Positions 1 to 5,309 of a stretch of DNA of 11,213 nt are shown here, in pieces. The translations under genes and the position numbers were made by a program. Source of the DNA: Candidatus Woesearchaeota archaeon. Its GTDB lineage: Archaea > Nanobdellota > Nanobdellia > Woesearchaeales > UBA10200. The DNA is taken from the NCBI GenBank assembly GCA_018302185.1, contig JAGVZX010000022.1:1-11213 (forward strand), given 5' to 3'. Under the pieces are notes generated by a model that did no database searches, was not told the DNA's origin, and saw only the letters and a list, made by a program, of their open reading frames with translations. The stretch's first letter is position 1, and the number at the start of each line of letters is the position of its first letter.

Positions 1-1
1 C

Positions 2-40
2 AAGATAGATAAATTGACTGGGAAGCTGAAGATGGTTTAA
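2..40 (+). CDS. possible 3' tail of an upstream gene
   Basis: Only this frame is open from the window edge; it reads KIDKLTGKLKMV and ends at TAA (38-40), while the other two plus frames stop within the first 15 bases. The codons look ordinary for this genome. Nothing about function can be said from 12 residues. It may equally be non-coding, because an AT-rich spacer follows immediately. Confidence 0.3.
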   Translation, partial: KIDKLTGKLKMV

Positions 41-120
41 TGATATAAATGCTATTATAAAAAACTATTTTCTAAATATTAGCTAATAACAATTTATACT
101 AACTCGGAGTCATAACAAAC

Positions 121-129
121 TTATTTAAA
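121..129 (+). promoter_or_regulatory. TATA box for the small membrane protein gene
   Basis: TTATTTAAA sits in an AT-rich spacer 36-44 nt before the ATG at 165, which would give a transcript start near 150. An SD-like GAGG at 155-158 is 6 nt before that ATG. A five-codon ATG...TAA reading (146-163) lies between them and is probably incidental. Confidence 0.45.
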
Positions 130-164
130 CACTAATCATATAAGCATGGAAAAAGAGGCATAAA

Positions 165-524
165 ATGGCAGTACTGATGGATCTCCTGTTCACTATCGTG
201 ATGATACCTATAAGCACTTTCATCCTGCATGCAGTTGCCGCAAAGTATGAGCTACGCCATGTAAGGATGGACACTGCTTTTTTGGTTGCAACTGCTGTTG
301 AATTTGTGAATTTTGCATTGAGGTATATGGTAAGGTTTGATTATTTCAGAGAAATCATTACTTTGCTTGCAGTCATGGGCGTTGGCTTTTGGCTCATAAA
401 ATTTTATTTCCATGATTCTTGGAAGGTTGCATTAGAGATATGGTGCGTCTGGTTTGTATTAAGATTGTTGACTAACTTATTGCTGGCAGTTGTTCCTGGA
501 GTGATAATTGCTTTCTCAACATAA
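165..524 (+). CDS. small four-helix membrane protein, unknown function
   Basis: The protein has 119 residues and is almost entirely hydrophobic. Likely membrane helices lie near residues 4-27, 37-55, 62-80 and 87-116, joined by short loops with basic residues (KYELRHVRMD, RYMVRFDYFR). I recognise no family motif and no catalytic residues. The chosen ATG is supported by GAGG 6 nt upstream. It is followed after 59 bp by an RDD membrane protein on the same strand and then by SppA, so it opens a run of membrane-associated genes, although the spacer may hold a separate promoter. It could be a small integral membrane partner of the downstream proteins, but this rests on position only. Confidence 0.75.
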   Translation: MAVLMDLLFTIVMIPISTFILHAVAAKYELRHVRMDTAFLVATAVEFVNFALRYMVRFDYFREIITLLAVMGVGFWLIKFYFHDSWKVALEIWCVWFVLRLLTNLLLAVVPGVIIAFST

Positions 525-548
525 AATATATAAATCAAAATAATAATC

Positions 549-557
549 TTAAAATTA
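549..557 (+). promoter_or_regulatory. candidate TATA box for the RDD gene
   Basis: TTAAAATTA lies about 31 nt before the RDD ATG at 584, in a very AT-rich 59-bp spacer. There is no SD before the ATG (the bases just upstream are aactaaaaa), so a leaderless or near-leaderless transcript is plausible. Other AT-rich stretches in the spacer could serve equally well. Confidence 0.35.
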
Positions 558-583
558 ATCTTACTTATTATCAAAACTAAAAA

Positions 584-1135
584 ATGAACAGATACCTTGA
601 TGCATTGATAACGCCGCAGATGACAAAAACTTTTTTGCTGCCTGCTAGCGTATGGAAGAGGGCAGGAGCTTTCATCATAGACATCGCTTTGCTTGATTTG
701 ATCGTATTCTCACCATTTAAGGCAAATCTTGCTTCATTGATTTCTGGCGCAGACACATATCAGAAAGCATTCCAGATGTTAGCTGCGTCACAGGAAACAC
801 TTTCTGCTGTAATGATGGCTTCTTTCTTTATGGCAATCTTGACTCTAGCATATTTTACTTTGCTTGAATGGAAATTAGGCCAGACAGTTGGCAAGATAGT
901 ATTCAATCTGTTTTTAGTCCAAATTCCTGCAAAGCCAGATGAAAAGCCATCAAAGCCAGGCTTTTTCCAGGTTTTGATCAGTAACCTTAGCTTAGTGCCT
1001 TTTTTTCCGTTCATATTCCTGTGGCCAGTGGAATTGATCAGCATACTTTTTACAAACCATAGATTTATGGAGAGAGTTGTAAGGATTCAGCTTGTTGAGA
1101 CAAAGATAGTTGATTATTACAATAGTGATGCATGA
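584..1135 (+). CDS. RDD-family membrane protein
   Basis: The protein has 183 residues. The RDD signature opens the first membrane segment (residues 24-43): R26, A27 and G28, with D33 and D38 inside an otherwise hydrophobic helix. A second segment at 72-95 is followed by the conserved turn ENWKLGQTVGK-like stretch (WKLGQTVGKIVF, 96-107). A third segment lies at 129-157 and ends in a basic region (HRFMERVVR). RDD proteins are small multi-span membrane proteins, some linked to transport or ion exchange, but no specific substrate follows from the sequence. Its TGA stop (1133-1135) lies inside the SD region of sppA, so the two are probably co-translated. A role in membrane or envelope quality control would be inference from the SppA neighbour. 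Confidence 0.85.
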   Translation: MNRYLDALITPQMTKTFLLPASVWKRAGAFIIDIALLDLIVFSPFKANLASLISGADTYQKAFQMLAASQETLSAVMMASFFMAILTLAYFTLLEWKLGQTVGKIVFNLFLVQIPAKPDEKPSKPGFFQVLISNLSLVPFFPFIFLWPVELISILFTNHRFMERVVRIQLVETKIVDYYNSDA

Positions 1136-1142
1136 GGGATAT

Positions 1143-2114
1143 ATGGCAAAACAAAAACCTAACCAACTCAATCAAAATACACCAACGCCAAAAAGCAGAT
1201 GGGTTACTATAATTATAACTCTCCTAATCCTTACATTCTTTGCATACCTATTTGCAGGCATCACAAGCCTGTTCTCTTACACAGATGAGCCTGCATTCGG
1301 TAATGTTGCATTGATAAAGATCCATGGCATAATCACAACACAGGAAGATGGATTCTCATTGGATGACCAAGCTACATCAGATGAGATAATAAAATTAATA
1401 AAAAAAGCAGAGGAAAATCCTGAAGTCAAAGCGATATTGTTTGAGATAAATTCACCTGGTGGCTCTGCAGTTGCAAGCAAAGAGATTGCAGATGAGATTG
1501 CAAGGGTAAGCACAAATCAAAACAAGACAACGATTGCAGTCATTAGGGAGATCGGTACTTCTGGGGCATACTGGATAGCATCTTCAACTGATTTAATAAT
1601 TGCATCTCCGCTTTCGATCACTGGCTCTATCGGTGTTATCTCATCATATTTAGAATTCAACAAGCTGTTTGACAAATACGGGATAAACTATAGGAGATTA
1701 GTTGCAGGCAAATACAAGGACATTGCTAGTCCTTTCAGGAATCTTACTGAAGAAGAGCAAAAAATTTTGCAAACCCAACTTGATTCAGTGCATGACTATT
1801 TCATAAAAGAGATAGCAAAAAACAGGAACATGTCTGTAGATGATGTCAAAAAAGTTGCAGATGGATTGTTCTATCTTGGGGAGGAAGCCCAGAAGCTTGG
1901 ATTGGTTGACCTATTGGGAGACAAGGAAACTGCAAAAGAACTGTTGAAAGAATCTCTAGCTCTAGAAGACATCAAGATTGTCGAATACAAGAAGCCAAAA
2001 GGCTTTATTGATGCATTGTTTGAGTCCTTTTCTAAGCAGAGCTTTAGCGTTGGTGAGGGCATAGGCAGCAGTCTAGTCAATAGTGAGAATAAGAAGAGCT
2101 TGATTTCTACATGA
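1143..2114 (+). CDS. sppA: signal peptide peptidase SppA (protease IV-like, single domain)
   Basis: SppA is a membrane-anchored serine protease (family S49) that degrades cleaved signal peptides and other membrane peptides with a Ser-Lys dyad. The 323-residue protein has a polar N-terminus, one membrane anchor (21-44) and one S49 domain. INSPGGS (102-108) is the conserved substrate loop. S140 in GTSGAYW is the nucleophile, and K192 in AGKYKDIASPFR is the general base; their 52-residue spacing matches the Ser147/Lys199 spacing of Bacillus subtilis SppA. The length fits the short, homo-oligomeric form, not the 67-kDa tandem form of E. coli. The ATG at 1143 was chosen over upstream in-frame TTG (1110) and ATG (1128) codons because GAGGG (1132-1136) lies 6 nt before it. 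It follows the RDD stop by 7 nt. Confidence 0.93.
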   Translation: MAKQKPNQLNQNTPTPKSRWVTIIITLLILTFFAYLFAGITSLFSYTDEPAFGNVALIKIHGIITTQEDGFSLDDQATSDEIIKLIKKAEENPEVKAILFEINSPGGSAVASKEIADEIARVSTNQNKTTIAVIREIGTSGAYWIASSTDLIIASPLSITGSIGVISSYLEFNKLFDKYGINYRRLVAGKYKDIASPFRNLTEEEQKILQTQLDSVHDYFIKEIAKNRNMSVDDVKKVADGLFYLGEEAQKLGLVDLLGDKETAKELLKESLALEDIKIVEYKKPKGFIDALFESFSKQSFSVGEGIGSSLVNSENKKSLIST

Positions 2115-2156
2115 TTTATGATAAAAATCAGATAAGAATTAAGTAGCACTGGTTAT

Positions 2157-2501
2157 TTATCTGCTGTTATTGAAGAACTTTATCTCATCATCTATCCTTT
2201 CTTCTTCCTCTCTTTCCTGGCGTTCGTTATCCCTAATATCCTTCCACTGCCTGTACTTATCTTCCTCTTCCTGCTTTTTTTGCCAAAGAGCTGCTTTTTC
2301 TTCAGGAGTCAATTCCTGCTCTGCATCCTCGTTTGTAGTTATTGCAGTCAATGGAACTCCTTGCCGTTCATCGATAGTGTATTTCTGCTCGACAAATTCA
2401 GTTGGCTTAACTTCCTTTCTAACAAGATTACAGGAAACAGATACTATCAATATGATGACTAAAACAAAAGCAATAAAAAACCTATTAATATTTTTGTTCA
2501 T
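2157..2501 (-). CDS. small lipoprotein-like protein with charged coiled-coil tail
   Basis: The protein has 114 residues. Residues 1-23 form a signal-peptide-like segment (basic MNKNINR, then a hydrophobic stretch), followed by SVSC with C24 as candidate lipidated cysteine; the -3 position is Ser, so the lipobox is imperfect. From about residue 63 the chain is very rich in Glu, Lys, Arg and Asp (for example KKQEEEDKYRQWKD), which predicts a long helix or coiled coil outside the membrane. I recognise no family. Its ATG overlaps the TAA of the methyltransferase gene (TAATG at 2499-2503), so translation is probably coupled. GGTGAAGA just upstream may act as a weak SD. It converges with sppA across a 42-bp gap. 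Confidence 0.7.
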   Translation of the reverse strand: MNKNINRFFIAFVLVIILIVSVSCNLVRKEVKPTEFVEQKYTIDERQGVPLTAITTNEDAEQELTPEEKAALWQKKQEEEDKYRQWKDIRDNERQEREEEERIDDEIKFFNNSR

Positions 2502-3373
2502 TATTCTTCACCTTTGTCATTCTTAAAAATCAAGCAATAATGATGATGTACATTAGGTATGAAGCTAAACCTGTAACCATAAGGATATAATGTCTTATTG
2601 TCCTGGCACCAGATCTTCTCTCCTTTAAATTTATATATTTTAGATATTCCTTTTCCAATGTCCCATGCCAATGGCCTGAATTCGCTTTTATCAACATAAT
2701 TCTGCAGTATTACTACAATATATGCATTTTTGTTTAAAATATTTTTCATTTTCTCAAATACTTTCACAACATTTGCAACAAATTCATCATAAGAAGAAGC
2801 GTTTGCCAGATCATCATTGTTATCTGAATAATTTGTGTCCAGATATGCTTCTTTTCTTGCATTATAGACAATTCCAACTTTCTTGTTAAGCATCGGGCCA
2901 TAAGGAGGAGAAGTTATAACAAAATCTATCTTTGGCAGGGAGTTTTTCTTCCAGATTGTATCTATATTTAAGCTGTTGCCTGTAATAACCTTAAGCTTAT
3001 TTGATGAATTTAACTTTTTAACTCTTGCTCTTGAAATATGCGCATATTTGTCAAGCAATTCTATGCCTATACCATTCCTTTCTGTCTCATGGCATGCTAC
3101 TAATGTTGAGCCTGTGCCTAAAAATGGATCAAATACATACTGGCCTTTTTTTGAGAAGAATAAGATAAACTCTTTTGCTAAGCTCTCAGGAAACTTTGCA
3201 GGATGCAGAATCTCATCGTCTTTTCTTGCAGCTGGATAATGCACAAACCATGTTCTTGTGAATTTTATCCATTCTTTGCTAGTAAGCTCATTAAGCTTAT
3301 TGTCTTTATGATAAGTTCCACGCTCGCCCATGTTTACTGGAATACCCTTATTGCCTTTTTTCCCCTTAACCAT
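2501..3373 (-). CDS. orphan DNA methyltransferase (N4-cytosine/N6-adenine type)
   Basis: This 290-residue SAM-dependent amino-methyltransferase would methylate an exocyclic amino group of C or A in DNA. Motif X-like HPAKFPESL is at 57-65, SAM-binding motif I FDPFLGTGST at 81-90, the acidic motif II region GIELLDKY at 103-110, and catalytic motif IV TSPPY at 154-158. SPPY favours N4-cytosine but does not exclude adenine. The order X-I-IV is the permuted (gamma-like) order, not the IV-X-I order of beta enzymes. The conserved-looking leader KEWIKFTRTWFVH (33-45) is shared with similar archaeal methylases as I recall them. No restriction endonuclease is next to it, so it looks like an orphan epigenetic or protective enzyme. 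No SD is next to the ATG: the nearest, GGAGG (3482-3486), is separated by a palindromic block. An RNA target cannot be excluded. Confidence 0.85.
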   Translation of the reverse strand: MVKGKKGNKGIPVNMGERGTYHKDNKLNELTSKEWIKFTRTWFVHYPAARKDDEILHPAKFPESLAKEFILFFSKKGQYVFDPFLGTGSTLVACHETERNGIGIELLDKYAHISRARVKKLNSSNKLKVITGNSLNIDTIWKKNSLPKIDFVITSPPYGPMLNKKVGIVYNARKEAYLDTNYSDNNDDLANASSYDEFVANVVKVFEKMKNILNKNAYIVVILQNYVDKSEFRPLAWDIGKGISKIYKFKGEKIWCQDNKTLYPYGYRFSFIPNVHHHYCLIFKNDKGEE

Positions 3374-3470
3374 AAACTTTAGCTTCGCTAAAGTTTAATC
3401 TCACATAAGGGCTATGCCCTTATCAACCCACGGTCAGTTTCGCTTCGTTCAACTGCCCAATTGAGATTAA
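3374..3470 (-). repeat. palindromic three-way-junction element in the methyltransferase leader
   Basis: Three nested or adjacent inverted repeats fill this stretch. Hairpin A: arms 3374-3383 and 3387-3396, 10 bp perfect, loop TTC. Outer stem: TTAATCTCA (3395-3403) with TGAGATTAA (3462-3470), 9 bp perfect. Inside the outer stem are hairpin B, ATAAGGGC (3405-3412) with GCCCTTAT (3416-3423), 8 bp perfect, and hairpin C, arms 3432-3439 and 3451-3458 with one mismatch and a CGCTTCG-containing loop. A and the outer stem share two bases, so they compete or stack. It could be a structured 5' leader or an inserted REP/MITE-like repeat; no second copy is in this window. Confidence 0.75.
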
Positions 3471-3481
3471 TCTTTGCAAAT

Positions 3482-3486
3482 CCTCC
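3482..3486 (-). promoter_or_regulatory. stranded Shine-Dalgarno sequence
   Basis: On the minus strand AAGGAGGA is a near-ideal SD, but the methyltransferase ATG is 108 nt further on, across the palindromic element. A TTG only 2 nt after GGAGG opens an 18-codon reading (3423-3479), too close for normal initiation. The octamer AAGATTAA occurs at 3487-3494 and again at 3467-3474, exactly 20 bp apart, flanking this SD. Confidence 0.5.
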
Positions 3487-3520
3487 TTAATCTTAATATA
3501 TCCTGATTGTTAGAACAAAA

Positions 3521-3528
3521 TTTATATA
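3521..3528 (+). promoter_or_regulatory. TATA box of tRNA-Gln, possibly shared by the methyltransferase
   Basis: TTTATATA lies 30-37 bp upstream of the tRNA 5' end (3558), placing transcription start a few bases before the tRNA. Read on the minus strand the same site is CTATATAAAT, also a good TATA box, which would start the methyltransferase transcript near 3497 and include the SD and the palindromic block in a leader of about 120 nt. Confidence 0.65.
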
Positions 3529-3579
3529 GTTTGCTATAAAAATTCACTTTCTTATATAGCCCTGTCGTCTAGCGGTCAA

Positions 3580-3605
3580 ATTCTCTCTAAAAAAGGGAAG
3601 GCTTA
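3580..3605 (+). other. non-canonical D-loop intron (26 nt) of tRNA-Gln
   Basis: A bulge-helix-bulge-like signal is visible. The central helix is GGTC (3574-3577) with GGCT (3600-3603), including two G-U pairs. The three-base bulges are AAA (3578-3580) and TAG (3604-3606). The inner helix is TTCTC (3581-3585) with GGGAA (3595-3599), one U-G, and loop TCTAAAAAA. Cutting after the second base of each bulge joins AGCGGTCAA to GGATA and restores a nine-base D-loop. The outer helix is weak, so this is a relaxed form of the motif. Confidence 0.75.
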
Positions 3606-3621
3606 GGATACGGGCCTCTGG

Positions 3622-3665
3622 AAACGGCAGTTAAACCAATTGGATCTTTAGCTGGCGTTAAAGAC
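3622..3665 (+). other. canonical 37/38 intron (44 nt) of tRNA-Gln
   Basis: The bulge-helix-bulge at the anticodon is explicit. The outer helix is the anticodon stem. The central helix is CTCT (3616-3619) with AAAG (3660-3663), with one C-A mismatch at position 34. The bulges are GGA (3620-3622) and ACA (3664-3666). The inner helix is AACG (3623-3626) with CGTT (3656-3659), continued past a G-G mismatch by CAG/CTG. Cuts at GG^A and AC^A put the intron between tRNA positions 37 and 38, the usual archaeal site. Confidence 0.85.
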
Positions 3666-3700
3666 AGCCTGTGACGGCGGTTCGAATCCGCCCAGGGCTA

Positions 3701-3710
3701 TTTTATACTT
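3701..3710 (+). terminator. short T-rich terminator after the tRNA
   Basis: TTTTATACTT directly follows the discriminator base. Archaeal RNA polymerase often stops at short T runs, so this fits a tRNA transcript end, but the run is only four T. Confidence 0.4.
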
Positions 3711-3732
3711 AACATATTAGAAAAATATATCG

Positions 3733-4059
3733 CTATCCTGTAAATCCAGGCGGTATTTCTTTGTACAATTCATTATAGAGCCATGCTAACCCTTCTAAAG
3801 ATGCTCTATATCTGGTAATTTGATCGTCTGTATGGACTTCAAATTCATCACCTAAAGTAGTTCCTGCTAACCTCTTTTTTATCTCGCGTCTGCTAGGCTC
3901 TTCTCTTACTAATCTATTTGTTTCCATAATAGAATGGAATAGGTTTACTCTAAATGAGTCATCTAGTCTACCCTTTTGCTGAGCAGTTCTTAATTCTGCG
4001 ACATCCATCTCTAAAGTTGTTCCGTCTGCACCATAAATAGGTATTTTCTCATAAGCCAT
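3733..4059 (-). CDS. unrecognised 108-residue protein
   Basis: This is a soluble, charged protein without membrane segments or cysteines. It starts MAYEKIPIYGADGTTLEMDV, has a basic helical middle (EEPSRREIKKRL) and a predicted helix near 85-100 (YRASLEGLAWLYNELYKE). No family is recognised. It converges with the tRNA gene and is divergent to the Nudix hydrolase, with 79 bp between the two starts. A TATA box (TTTAAATA, 4083-4090) is centred 27 bp before the ATG, which suggests a leaderless or nearly leaderless message; GGGAG (4066-4070) could be an SD only if transcription starts upstream of it. The promoter and intact frame support a real gene. Confidence 0.65.
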   Translation of the reverse strand: MAYEKIPIYGADGTTLEMDVAELRTAQQKGRLDDSFRVNLFHSIMETNRLVREEPSRREIKKRLAGTTLGDEFEVHTDDQITRYRASLEGLAWLYNELYKEIPPGFTG

Positions 4060-4082
4060 ATTACTCTCCCAAAGTTAGGCGA

Positions 4083-4090
4083 TATTTAAA
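4083..4090 (-). promoter_or_regulatory. TATA box of the 108-residue protein gene
   Basis: On the minus strand this reads TTTAAATA, centred about 27 bp before the ATG at 4059. It lies back to back with the Nudix promoter. Confidence 0.6.
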
Positions 4091-4106
4091 TGTTTTTTGA
4101 GCAAAG

Positions 4107-4114
4107 TTTTAATA
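4107..4114 (+). promoter_or_regulatory. TATA box of the Nudix gene
   Basis: TTTTAATA is centred about 28 bp before the ATG at 4139. No SD precedes the start, so the mRNA is probably leaderless. Confidence 0.55.
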
Positions 4115-4138
4115 TCTTGCTGATAACTATTACTAAAA

Positions 4139-4579
4139 ATGCCAAAAAAAGAAAAAAGCTGCGGTGTTATACTGTTTAGAACAAATAAAAAAACAAATTC
4201 TAGATTCTACCTTATTCTTCATTACGCAGAGCATCACTGGGATTATCCTAAAGGCCATGTTGAAGAAGGAGAGATAGAAGAGCAGACTTTCAGAAGAGAG
4301 CTGGAAGAAGAGACAGGGATCACAGAAATAAAAATAATTCATGGCTTTAGGGAAAAGATAGAATATTCTTTTGAGCACAAAAATAAGCAGATCTCAAAAG
4401 AAGTCATCTTCTTTCTAGCAGAAACAGAAGAGGAAAAAGTTAGGCTTTCTGACGAGCATACTGGATTTAAGTGGCTCAAATATGAAGATGCTTTAGATCA
4501 GGTTACTTTCAAGAATGCTAAAAATCTGCTTGAAAAGGCTGAGGCATTCCTTAATTGTTCAGAAAAATATAGTAATTGA
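4139..4579 (+). CDS. Nudix hydrolase, Ap4A hydrolase type
   Basis: The 146-residue protein has a complete Nudix box, G-x5-E-x7-R-E-U-x-E-E-x-G-U, at residues 39-61 (GHVEEGE ... RRELEEETGI). The box glutamates bind the metal that activates water for hydrolysis of a nucleoside diphosphate linked to another group. The lead-in HHWDYPKGH (32-40) and the N-terminal CGVILF strand are typical of asymmetric bis(5'-nucleosyl)-tetraphosphatases (NUDT2-like), which split Ap4A, a by-product of aminoacyl-tRNA synthetases, into AMP and ATP. The length fits this family. The Nudix fold is certain from the motif; the exact substrate is inferred and could also be another dinucleotide or a capped RNA end. It is monocistronic, with its own leaderless promoter. 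Confidence 0.93.
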   Translation: MPKKEKSCGVILFRTNKKTNSRFYLILHYAEHHWDYPKGHVEEGEIEEQTFRRELEEETGITEIKIIHGFREKIEYSFEHKNKQISKEVIFFLAETEEEKVRLSDEHTGFKWLKYEDALDQVTFKNAKNLLEKAEAFLNCSEKYSN

Positions 4580-4623
4580 TATTAAACAGTTCTCTTCAAT
4601 CTTATCTTCTCTAAAAAATCAAC

Positions 4624-4633
4624 TTATTTATAT
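4624..4633 (+). promoter_or_regulatory. TATA box of the GAMT-like methyltransferase gene
   Basis: TTATTTATAT lies about 29 bp before the ATG at 4657, with no SD, so this is a leaderless start. Confidence 0.6.
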
Positions 4634-4656
4634 ACCAAATTAGTATCTCTTAGCAT

Positions 4657-5277
4657 ATGGCATCAAAATTTCAGAAGCTGTTTTCTATGGAAAAGCTGAC
4701 TTTGCAAAATGATAGCATGTGTGTCGGCGACCATCTTGTAATGCATAGATGGGAAACTCCGCTCATGAAAAGGATGGCAAAGATAGTTGCAGGGAAAGAT
4801 AAGGATGTATTGGAGATCGGGTTTGGCATGGGGATTTCTGCAGATTTTATCCAGCAATTCGGCTGCAAATCACATACTCTCCTCGAGATCCATCCTGAAA
4901 TATATAAGCTTGGAGAGCATTGGGCAAAAAATAAAAATGCAAAGATCATCCAGATAGATGCAGGCCTCTTCCCTCGGCTATATCCAGAAAGATTTGATAG
5001 TATTCTGCTGGATGCATTTCCTGTGATTGACCCTTCATTTTTTTCACTGATATATTCAGGCAATATGAAAAAAAATACGGTCTTAGTTCCATTTGGGATA
5101 TTTGATGAAAAGCATATTGAAAATGCTTATCCTGAGACTGAATTATTCTTTAAGAAATGCAGTATTGAGAAAGTCTCTCATGAAGAATTTAAGGCTCATT
5201 CAGTATATGGGAATAAGGATTTATTCTTTAAGGTGTTTTCAGGACCGAGAGATGAGATCTTAAGAATAAAGAAATAA
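4657..5277 (+). CDS. SAM methyltransferase resembling guanidinoacetate/RMT2-type enzymes
   Basis: The protein has 206 residues. RWETPLM (31-37), motif I VLEIGFGMGISADFIQ (51-66), HTLLEIHPE (73-81) and FDSILLDAFP (113-122) line up with mammalian guanidinoacetate N-methyltransferase (RWETPYM, VLEVGFGMAIA, HWIIE, FDGILYDTYP) and with the related RMT2 arginine delta-N-methyltransferases. E33 and D119 correspond to the two acidic residues that hold the guanidinium group in GAMT, as I recall the structure. SAM would bind at 51-59 with E77 as the ribose-binding acid. It is a little shorter than GAMT (236). A guanidino or amidino substrate, small or protein-bound, is an inference; creatine synthesis itself is unlikely in such an organism. 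It is single-gene, with a leaderless start. Confidence 0.8.
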   Translation: MASKFQKLFSMEKLTLQNDSMCVGDHLVMHRWETPLMKRMAKIVAGKDKDVLEIGFGMGISADFIQQFGCKSHTLLEIHPEIYKLGEHWAKNKNAKIIQIDAGLFPRLYPERFDSILLDAFPVIDPSFFSLIYSGNMKKNTVLVPFGIFDEKHIENAYPETELFFKKCSIEKVSHEEFKAHSVYGNKDLFFKVFSGPRDEILRIKK

Positions 5278-5281
5278 ACAT

Positions 5282-5305
5282 ATAAAAAAATAAAAAAACA
5301 AAAAA
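5282..5305 (-). terminator. T-tract terminator of the repeat-protein gene
   Basis: On the minus strand, directly after the stop of the small basic protein, runs of 6, 7 and 7 T occur separated by single bases. This is the classic archaeal U-tract terminator. It sits between converging genes. Confidence 0.75.
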
Positions 5306-5309
5306 GCAT

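Larger units (their letters stand above)
3558..3700 (+). tRNA. tRNA-Gln (CUG) with two introns
   Basis: Acceptor AGCCCTG (3558-3564) pairs perfectly with CAGGGCT (3693-3699), discriminator A3700; CCA is not encoded. D-stem: 3567-3570 with 3606-3609. Anticodon stem: CGGGC (3611-3615) with GCCTG (3667-3671), one G-U. T-arm: GGCGG-TTCGAAT-CCGCC (3676-3692). Removing 3580-3605 (26 nt) and 3622-3665 (44 nt) leaves a regular 73-nt tRNA with anticodon loop CTCTGGA, so the anticodon is CUG, which reads CAG. The A1-U72 pair, A73 and the D-loop AGCGGTCAA resemble archaeal tRNA-Gln. Reading the D-loop without the first intron also resembles Glu/Asp tRNAs (GTCTAGCGGT...TAGGAT), but the anticodon does not fit these. 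Splicing would need the tRNA endonuclease and ligase, which are not in this window. Confidence 0.92.

Noticed and set aside
2112..2130. Hairpin at the sppA stop as a terminator
   Set aside because: Only 6 AT-rich base pairs with a 7-base loop and no T run after it; expected by chance in this composition.
2170..2526. 118-codon open frame on the plus strand, rich in Ser and Cys
   Set aside because: It is the antisense of the lipoprotein-like gene, whose Glu/Lys-rich codons read as Ser/Phe/Leu on the other strand; there is no promoter or SD, and the minus-strand gene is coupled to its neighbour.
3423..3479. 18-codon TTG leader peptide after the stranded SD
   Set aside because: The TTG is only 2 nt from GGAGG and the reading runs through palindrome arms, so the open frame is probably accidental.
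3558..3700. tRNA-Glu or tRNA-Asp
   Set aside because: The D-arm read without the first intron resembles these, but the anticodon loop restored by the splice signal is CTCTGGA (CUG), and the acceptor end and discriminator fit Gln.
4671..5063. 130-codon open frame on the minus strand
   Set aside because: It lies opposite the GAMT-like methyltransferase, which has clear family motifs; no promoter and no recognisable domain.
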